Part shown: positions 58,577 to 64,000 of the stretch, piece after piece
How the letters are laid out: every line of letters starts with the position of its first letter
How positions within the stretch are numbered: the stretch's first letter is position 1
Origin: Stenotrophomonas maltophilia
GTDB lineage: Bacteria > Pseudomonadota > Gammaproteobacteria > Xanthomonadales > Xanthomonadaceae
Reading direction: 5' to 3'
Length of the DNA: 64,000 bases
Assembly (NCBI RefSeq): GCF_900186865.1
Contig: NZ_LT906480.1
Span: forward strand, 886,001-950,000
The notes under the pieces: generated by a model
Databases searched by the model: none
What the model was told of the DNA's origin: nothing
Seen by the model: the letters and a program-made list of their open reading frames with translations, nothing else
Made by a program: the position numbers and the translations under genes

Positions 58577-60457
58577 ATGAACTACGAGGAAACCTACCGT
58601 CGCTCGATCGACGAGCCGGAGGCCTTCTGGGGCGAGGAAGCCAAGCGCATCCATTGGCATAAACCGCCGCAGCAGGTGCTCGACTACAGCAACCCGCCGT
58701 TCCGGCGCTGGTTCGTCGGCGGCGAAACCAATCTCTGCTACAACGCCGTCGACCGCCACCTGGCCGAGCGCGCCGACCAGCTCGCACTGGTCGCCATCTC
58801 CACCGAAACCAACAGCACACGCGAGATCACCTATCACCAGCTGTACCGCGAAGTGAACGACTTCGCCGCGGTACTCAAGCACCTCGGCGTCGGCCACGGT
58901 GGCCGCGTGGTGATCTACATGCCGAACATGGCCGAAGCGGTGTTTGCGATGCTGGCCTGTGCGCGCATCGGTGCGGTGCACTCGGTGGTGTTCGGGGGCT
59001 TTGCGGCGCACAACCTGGCGCTGCGCATCGACGATGCCAAGCCCAAGCTGCTGATCGCGGCGGACGCCGGCATGCGCGGTGGCAAGCTGATTCCGTACAA
59101 GCCGATGGTCGACGCCGCCTGCGCCGAAGCGGCTTCGCCGCCACCGCATGTGCTGATCGTGTCGCGTGGGCTGGATGCCGCCGAACCCCGCGTGCCGGGC
59201 CGTGACGTGGACTACGCCACGCTGCGTGCGCAGATCGGTGAAGTCGACGTGCCGGTGCAGTGGCTGGAAGCGAGCGAGCCGAGCTACCTGCTGTACACCT
59301 CCGGCACCACCGGCAAGCCGAAGGGCGTGCAGCGCGATGTGGGCGGCTATGCAGTGGCGATGGCGCAGTCGATGGAGACCGTGTTCGACTGCAAGCCGGG
59401 CCAGGTGATGTTCTCCACCTCCGATGTCGGCTGGGCGGTGGGCCACTCCTACAATGTGTACGGCCCGCTGATCGGTGGCTGCACGTCGCTGCTGTACGAA
59501 GGGCTGCCGACCAACCCGGACCCGGGCATCTGGTGGGCGCTGTGCGAGCAGTACAACGTGCGCACGATGTTCTCCTCGCCCACTGCCATCCGCGTGCTGA
59601 AGAAGCACGACGCGGACTTCATCCATCGCCACGACCTGCGTGCGCTGAAGTATCTGTTCCTGGCCGGCGAGCCGCTCGACGAGCCGACCGCGCACTGGAT
59701 CAGCGAAGCGCTCGGCAAGCCGATCATCGACAACTACTGGCAGACCGAAACCGGCTGGCCGGCACTGACCCTGTTGCCGGGCCTGGAGATGAAGCCGGTG
59801 CGCTTCGGTTCGCCGGGCTTCCCCAATCTCGGCTACCGGATGAAGGTGATCGACGAGAACACTGGCGAGGAAGTCGCACCGGGGCAGAAGGGCGTGCTGG
59901 TGGTGTCGCCACCGCTGCCGCCGGGTTGCATGAGCACCGTGTGGAATGATGACAGCCGCTTCCTGCAGAGCTACTTCAGCCACTTCAAGGAACTGCTGTA
60001 CAGCTCGCTGGACTGGGCGATCCGCGACGACGATGGCTACACCTTCATCCTCGGTCGCACCGATGATGTCATCAACGTAGCCGGGCACCGTCTGGGCACG
60101 CGCGAGATCGAGGAGGCCATTTCCAGCCATCCGCGGGTGGCCGAGGCCGCGGTGATCGGGGTCAAGGACGAACTGAAGGGGCAGGTGCCGCTGGTGTTCG
60201 TCACCCTCAAGCAAGGGCTCGATGGCGAGGATCCGGCGCGGGTGGTGGCCGAGATGATGGCGACGGTGACCACCTCGCTCGGCGCGGTCGCACGCCCGGC
60301 GCACGTACACGTGGTCAATGCACTGCCCAAGACCCGCTCCGGCAAGCTGCTGCGGCGCTCGCTGCAGGCGCTGGCCGAACAGCGTGATCCGGGCGACCTG
60401 TCGACGCTGGATGATCCCAGCGCGCTGGAGGAGATCCGCCGCGCGCTGGGGCGCTGA
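58577..60457 (+). CDS. prpE: Propionyl-CoA synthetase
   Basis: 626 aa from ATG 58577, preceded by GGGAGGG; the open frame before it is repeat island. AMP-forming acyl-CoA synthetase: YLLYTSGTTGKPKGVQRD (P loop), QTETGWP, LGRTDDVINVAGHRLGTREIEEA and LPKTRSGKLLRR, with the adenylating Lys that is acetylation-controlled in the family. Opening MNYEETYRRSIDEPEAFWGEEAKRIHW and FGSPGFPNLGYRMKVID are typical of PrpE rather than Acs. No prpBCD genes nearby, so its physiological link is unclear. Confidence 0.92.
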   Translation: MNYEETYRRSIDEPEAFWGEEAKRIHWHKPPQQVLDYSNPPFRRWFVGGETNLCYNAVDRHLAERADQLALVAISTETNSTREITYHQLYREVNDFAAVLKHLGVGHGGRVVIYMPNMAEAVFAMLACARIGAVHSVVFGGFAAHNLALRIDDAKPKLLIAADAGMRGGKLIPYKPMVDAACAEAASPPPHVLIVSRGLDAAEPRVPGRDVDYATLRAQIGEVDVPVQWLEASEPSYLLYTSGTTGKPKGVQRDVGGYAVAMAQSMETVFDCKPGQVMFSTSDVGWAVGHSYNVYGPLIGGCTSLLYEGLPTNPDPGIWWALCEQYNVRTMFSSPTAIRVLKKHDADFIHRHDLRALKYLFLAGEPLDEPTAHWISEALGKPIIDNYWQTETGWPALTLLPGLEMKPVRFGSPGFPNLGYRMKVIDENTGEEVAPGQKGVLVVSPPLPPGCMSTVWNDDSRFLQSYFSHFKELLYSSLDWAIRDDDGYTFILGRTDDVINVAGHRLGTREIEEAISSHPRVAEAAVIGVKDELKGQVPLVFVTLKQGLDGEDPARVVAEMMATVTTSLGAVARPAHVHVVNALPKTRSGKLLRRSLQALAEQRDPGDLSTLDDPSALEEIRRALGR

Positions 60458-60461
60458 TCCG

Positions 60462-60529
60462 GTAGTGCCGGCCGCTGGCCGGCCCCCCCCCACTCAATCC
60501 CGAGGTTGCCGGCCAGCGGCCGGCACTAC
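60462..60529. repeat. SMAG repeat pair after prpE
   Basis: GTAGTGCCGGCCGCTGGCC from 60462 and an inverted copy ending GGCACTAC at 60529, separated by a run of eight C and about 20 bp. Confidence 0.85.
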
Positions 60530-60675
60530 CCGCGGCACTTGCGCTAAGCTCGGCCTGTCATCGACCTGCAATACGCGGCGCGCGCCGGGGAAGGCGCGTG
60601 CCGTCCGGGGATGGCACACAGGGGGGCGTGCCCGTCAGGGCGCGCCGGCATTGCGCATCGAGGGAGGGGGAGGCA

Positions 60676-61179
60676 ATGGCATTGCTGCACGCCAAGACGG
60701 CTGCTGGCCGTCAGGAAATCGAAGACCGTGGCCGGCGCCTGCCGGCGGCACTGCGTTCGATCCTGCTGATGGTCGACGGGCATCGCGATGACACTGAATT
60801 GCGTGGCCTGTTCGAAGGCCTGCGCGCGCCGGCCGATGCACTGGAGCAGCTGGAAGCGCAGGGCCTGATCGAAGTGATCGGTGGCAATGCCGAGGTGGCA
60901 CCGGTACGTGGCATCAGCACCGGCCGCGAACAGGATCCGGCGTTGTACCAGCAGCTGTACGACGCGATGAGCGAGGCGGTGCGGCGCCACCTGGGCCTGA
61001 AGGGCTACTTCATGCAGTTGAAGATTGAACGCTGCACCGATGCACTTGCACTGGAACGCCTGTGCCCGGAACTGCTGGCGGCGGTGGGCAAGGCGCGCAG
61101 CCCGGCGCTGGCGCAGCGCTGGTGGCAGGAAACCCAGGCCGCCGTGCTCAATGGTGGCGGCGAGGTCGTGCAGGCCTGA
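60676..61179 (+). CDS. Conserved hypothetical protein, winged-helix-like N-terminus
   Basis: 167 aa from ATG 60676 with GGGGGAGG Shine-Dalgarno; the open frame 26 codons upstream is not favoured. No named family recognised. The N-terminal part (LPAALRSILLMVDGHRDDTELRGLFEGLRAPADALEQLEAQGLIEV) has the helix pattern of a small winged-helix domain; the C-terminal half is helical with two Trp (QRWWQETQ). No signal peptide or membrane segment. It lies 46 bp before the SUFU-domain gene. Confidence 0.75.
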   Translation: MALLHAKTAAGRQEIEDRGRRLPAALRSILLMVDGHRDDTELRGLFEGLRAPADALEQLEAQGLIEVIGGNAEVAPVRGISTGREQDPALYQQLYDAMSEAVRRHLGLKGYFMQLKIERCTDALALERLCPELLAAVGKARSPALAQRWWQETQAAVLNGGGEVVQA

Positions 61180-61225
61180 GCCACCGCGTAAAGTGATCGG
61201 TTCACTTCCCCACAAGGAGTCCCGC

Positions 61226-62281
61226 GTGCAGGACGACCACGACGACACCGACACCCCAGGCTGGGACGCGATCAATGCGGCGCTGGCGCCGCTGTATGCC
61301 GGCCAGGAACCCCGTCACTACGGTACGGCGTTGCCGTACACGCTGGGTGGCCAGGATCCACTGGATGGCATCAGCGTGTACTGGGTGGATGCACCGGTAC
61401 CGCATTGGCATTACATCACCTACGGCTTCTCCGAGCTGTACACCAAGGAGAGCAGCGATGCCGCCGCCAGCGGCTATGGTTTCGAGCTGACCTTCCGCCT
61501 GGCTGCTGGAGCCGGTGAGCACGCCGGCAGTACCCCGCCGGTGTGGCCGATGAACCTGCTGCAGAACCTGGCGCGCTACGTGTTTGGCAGCGGCAACGTG
61601 TTCGAGGATGGTCACCATCTGAACGCCAACGGCCCGATTGCGCTGGAGACCGGCACGCGCCTGTGCCACCTGGCCTTCATCGCCGATCCGCAGTTGCCTG
61701 CGCGCGACACCGCCAATGGCCACCTGCAGTTCCTGCAGCTGGTCGGGCTGACCGATGAGGAGATGGAAGCGGTCAAGCGTTGGTCGACGCGCGGCGTGCT
61801 GCAGGCGCTGCAACCGGCGATGCCGCTGTGGATCAGCGACCTGCATCGCGGCAACCTGTTGGAGGATCCGACACTCGCCGCACAGGTGCGGGCCGGCAGT
61901 GAGCGCGAGGGCTCCAGCACCGGCATGTTGTTCATCGAGACACTGGATTGGCGGCAGGAGGCGGGCGTCACCACCCTGGTGCTCGGCGCCGGCCAGGTGG
62001 CCAGTGTGTGCGAGCTGCTGCCATTGCGCCTGCGCCACGGCAAATCGCTGGAACTGGCCAGCCGCGAGCGGCAGTGGGAATTCATTCCGGCAGCGCGCGG
62101 TGAAACCGGCGAGGTATCGGCCGACAGCGCGCGCTGGGTGCTGGACGAGACGGGGCTGCAGGCCCTGGCGGGCGTGCGTGCCGAACGTGGCATCTACCCG
62201 GTGGCGGGAGCGCTGCGCATCGAAGTGGTGCCGACCTACCTGCGCGATGCCAACGGTGAAGTGATCCGCCAGATCGGCTGA
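61226..62281 (+). CDS. Suppressor-of-fused (SUFU) domain protein
   Basis: 351 aa from GTG 61226, with AAGGAG six bases upstream. The SUFU-domain pattern is visible: PGWDAINAALAPLYAGQEPRHYG, PHWHYITYGFSELY, GYGFELTFRLA, PPVWPMNLLQNLARYVFGSGNVFEDGHHL and LQFLQLVGLTDEEMEAVKRWS. In animals the domain binds Gli; bacterial members are uncharacterised and some are linked to polymorphic-toxin immunity. Here no toxin gene is adjacent. Cytoplasmic by sequence. Confidence 0.88.
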   Translation: MQDDHDDTDTPGWDAINAALAPLYAGQEPRHYGTALPYTLGGQDPLDGISVYWVDAPVPHWHYITYGFSELYTKESSDAAASGYGFELTFRLAAGAGEHAGSTPPVWPMNLLQNLARYVFGSGNVFEDGHHLNANGPIALETGTRLCHLAFIADPQLPARDTANGHLQFLQLVGLTDEEMEAVKRWSTRGVLQALQPAMPLWISDLHRGNLLEDPTLAAQVRAGSEREGSSTGMLFIETLDWRQEAGVTTLVLGAGQVASVCELLPLRLRHGKSLELASRERQWEFIPAARGETGEVSADSARWVLDETGLQALAGVRAERGIYPVAGALRIEVVPTYLRDANGEVIRQIG

Positions 62282-62300
62282 GTGTGGTGATGGCGCCGGT

Positions 62301-62339
62301 GGGGTCAGAGCCGCCTGCTGTGCAGACGGATCCGACCCC
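62301..62339. repeat. GGGTC/GACCC-type palindromic repeat, copy 3
   Basis: GGGGTCAGAGCCGCCTG...CAGACGGATCCGACCCC between the convergent SUFU and GST genes. Arms match the copies at 44629 and 45326 (in inverse orientation). Confidence 0.6.
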
Positions 62340-62348
62340 GGGTCAGGC

Positions 62349-62960
62349 TCAGGCCAGGCCTTCGGCCTTCAGGGCGGCCTGCACGCCGGCATCGGCGTCC
62401 ATGCGTGCCTTGTAGGCGGCCAGGTTGTCCAGGCCCGACAGGTCGACCTTGGTGCCGGCGGCCCAACGCAGGGTGATGTAGAAGTACGGATCGGCGAAAC
62501 TGCGGAAGCCGGCCAGCCAGGGCTTGTCGGCCAGCTGCCTGTCAGCGGTCTCGAACAGGCCACGCAGGCGCTTGTGTGCGGCGGCGCGGATCGCATCGAA
62601 CTGGCTTTCGTCGGCGATGAACTTGCCCGGTGCGAACAGCGGCGAGAAGGCCGGATGCACGTCGGAATTGACGAAGGCCAGCCAGCGGGTGGCTTCGGCA
62701 CGCTGGCGCGCACTGCCATCGCCGCCGAGGCCGGCCTGCGGGTAGGTGTCGGCGATATAGCCCATGATCGCGGCGTTCTGCAGCAGCACGAAGTCGCCAT
62801 CGACCAGCGCGGGAACGGCGCCGGCCGGATTGATCTTGAGGAATTCCGGACCCTTCAGGGTGTCCTTGTTCAGCAGTTCGACCTCGAACGGCTGGCCGGT
62901 CCACTGCAGGGCGATGTGGTCGGCGGTGGAACAGGCACCGGGCTTGCTGTACAGCTTCAT
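62349..62960 (-). CDS. gstA: Glutathione S-transferase, beta class
   Basis: 203 aa from ATG 62960 (MKLYSKPGACSTADHIALQWTG). Catalytic Cys10 and the N-terminal thioredoxin fold match bacterial beta-class GST (E. coli GstA). NPAGAVPALVDGD and the cis-Pro are present, with the all-helical C-terminal domain complete. Conjugates glutathione to electrophiles. TGGAG lies 5 bp upstream. Confidence 0.93.
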   Translation of the reverse strand: MKLYSKPGACSTADHIALQWTGQPFEVELLNKDTLKGPEFLKINPAGAVPALVDGDFVLLQNAAIMGYIADTYPQAGLGGDGSARQRAEATRWLAFVNSDVHPAFSPLFAPGKFIADESQFDAIRAAAHKRLRGLFETADRQLADKPWLAGFRSFADPYFYITLRWAAGTKVDLSGLDNLAAYKARMDADAGVQAALKAEGLA

Positions 62961-63044
62961 GGGAACTCCAGGTGATGCGGGCGGGAAACGCCCACTATCC
63001 CAGAGCCTGCCAGCGGGCGGCAACGCTGCCGCCAGCACGGATCG

Positions 63045-63503
63045 TTACGACTGCCGCGGCTTGAGGTTCTGCACCTTATAGAAGGTGTGATCGCCGATGG
63101 TGGCCACCTGGTAGGCGTTGCGCCAGTTCGGGCTGGCGATGGACAACGCGGCGAAGTGGCTGGCTCCGGGCACGATCTCGCGGCGCTCGCCGGCCGGCAG
63201 CGCCCAGTTGCGCTCGGCGTCGAAGGCCACGTTCATTGCCTCGCTCCAGGCCGCGTCATTGCCCAGCTGGGTGCCGGGGGAGACGATGGTCGGCGCGAAC
63301 TGCTTGCGCGCGGTGACCACCTGGCACATCGAGTCGCCCCACAGGCCACTGTCGAGGCGGCGCAGGGCGACCTCGGCAACGGCTTGCTGGCCGCGCAGGG
63401 TCTGGTCGCGGGCTTCCAGGTAAACGGTGGTGCTCAGACACAGTGAATCAGCGGCCGGCTGCGGCAACAACTGCGACAGCCAGAGAATCCAGGCCAGTTT
63501 CAT
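63045..63503 (-). CDS. SleB-like cell-wall hydrolase domain protein
   Basis: 152 aa from ATG 63503 (MKLAWILWLSQLLPQPAADS, a short signal peptide), preceded by AAGGAGTTAT; the frame extends 27 codons upstream. The Hydrolase_2/SleB signature is clear: STTVYLEARDQTLRGQQAVAEVALRR with the catalytic Glu, then FYKVQNLKP. Family members cleave peptidoglycan glycan strands. Exported by sequence. Gene stands alone with a structured 5' region. Confidence 0.85.
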   Translation of the reverse strand: MKLAWILWLSQLLPQPAADSLCLSTTVYLEARDQTLRGQQAVAEVALRRLDSGLWGDSMCQVVTARKQFAPTIVSPGTQLGNDAAWSEAMNVAFDAERNWALPAGERREIVPGASHFAALSIASPNWRNAYQVATIGDHTFYKVQNLKPRQS

Positions 63504-63801
63504 ATAACTCCTTGCTCCGTATGGGCCGCACTCTCCGCTTCCAGTCGCGGGGGCGACAGGATGCGGGGGACGACTTGGCGTCATGGGGAGGCGGCCATCG
63601 GGGCCGCCCCGTGGGCAGCCCCAAAAGAAACGACCAGTACCGATCGTGGGGGCTGCGCCGGCTCACCGGAAACTGGCTGGTGAGCGGAAAGATGGCGCAA
63701 GGTAGGGGGGCGTAGCCGAACGCATCGTGAACCGTCCGGCTTGACATTCAGGTTCGGGAGGGGTGACGGAAATCACATTCCGTCCCCCATTCATGCGCTC
63801 A
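63504..63801 (-). promoter_or_regulatory. Structured intergenic region upstream of the cell-wall hydrolase
   Basis: 298 bp with no convincing gene. Hairpins include GGCGGCC/GGCCGCC (about 63580-63598), GCAGCCCC/GGGGGCTGC (about 63613-63655), GCTCACC/GGTGAGC (about 63661-63686), and GACGGAA/TTCCGTC (about 63763-63784), the last probably ending the fadH-like transcript. Could be a long leader or a small RNA. Confidence 0.35.
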
Positions 63802-64000
63802 TCAGAGCGCGGCGGCCACCCGGCTGCCCTGGTCGATGGCCCGCTTGGCGTCCAGTTCGGCCGCTACATCGGCACCGCCGATCAGCTGCGCGTTGATGCC
63901 GGCGGCCTGCAGTTCGGCCTGCAGCGAACGGTTGGGTTCCTGCCCGGCGCAGACCACCACATGGTCGACCGGCAGCAGCTGTTCGCTGCCTTCCACGCGG
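63802..64000 (-). CDS. fadH: 2,4-dienoyl-CoA reductase (FadH-like), C-terminal end only
   Basis: The last 66 residues are inside the window; the gene continues beyond the right edge. VDHVVVCAGQEPNRSLQAEL, LIGGADVAAELDAKRAIDQGSRVAAAL closely follow the C-terminus of E. coli FadH, the NADPH-dependent FMN/FAD/4Fe-4S enzyme that reduces 2,4-dienoyl-CoA in unsaturated fatty acid oxidation. The call rests on this fragment. Confidence 0.8.
   Translation of the reverse strand, partial: RVEGSEQLLPVDHVVVCAGQEPNRSLQAELQAAGINAQLIGGADVAAELDAKRAIDQGSRVAAAL

Noticed and set aside
63448..63747. 99-codon minus-strand frame overlapping the hydrolase start
   Set aside because: Arg/Pro-rich translation across hairpins, out of frame with the SleB-like gene; treated as non-coding leader.

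Overview
The window is high-GC gammaproteobacterial chromosome, almost certainly from the Stenotrophomonas maltophilia complex (Xanthomonadaceae). Evidence: the gene order tRNA-Tyr/Gly/Thr-tuf-tRNA-Trp-secE-nusG-rplKA-rplJL-rpoBC-rpsL-rpsG-fusA-tuf-S10/spc/alpha operons-rplQ; two large TonB-dependent receptors; and many short palindromic repeats that begin or end in GTAG and match the known SMAG (S. maltophilia GTAG) family.

Layout. 1-5511 (minus): a three-gene signalling cluster, with a hybrid sensor kinase, a REC-EAL c-di-GMP phosphodiesterase, and the 5' part of a second, paralogous kinase that runs off the left edge. 5674-10724: a TonB-dependent receptor divergent from a secreted cyanophycinase-like peptidase and a secreted isoaspartyl peptidase, plausibly a scavenging module for isopeptide-linked Asp polymers. 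10777-44568: the translation/transcription core (4 tRNAs, two EF-Tu genes with identical protein products, SecE, NusG, RNA polymerase beta, beta' and alpha, EF-G, SecY and 29 ribosomal proteins), broken up by SMAG pairs, hairpins and leaders. 44810-51214: DsbB, a second TonB-dependent receptor with a Zur-like palindrome upstream, class II DAHP synthase, a large non-coding inverted-repeat island, and an MscS channel. 51306-55296 (minus): typA, a DUF2127 membrane protein and a lipoprotein-type amidase. 55570-64000: cyclophilin, malate dehydrogenase, an RluA-family pseudouridine synthase, a second inverted-repeat island, propionyl-CoA synthetase, a small unknown protein, a SUFU-domain protein, glutathione S-transferase, a SleB-like hydrolase and the 3' end of a fadH-like dienoyl-CoA reductase.

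The most unusual material is not protein coding. Two intergenic islands (49189-49983 and 57911-58483) share the same modular build: inverted terminal palindromes, a first long stem around a small hairpin, a cassette of GTAG hairpins in inverted pairs, and a second 24-25 bp stem that in the first island encloses a cluster of further palindromes. They give rise to several spurious ORFs. I see no CRISPR array, prophage, insertion sequence or replication origin. Starts were chosen by homology, Shine-Dalgarno spacing or signal peptides, so they often lie inside a longer open frame.
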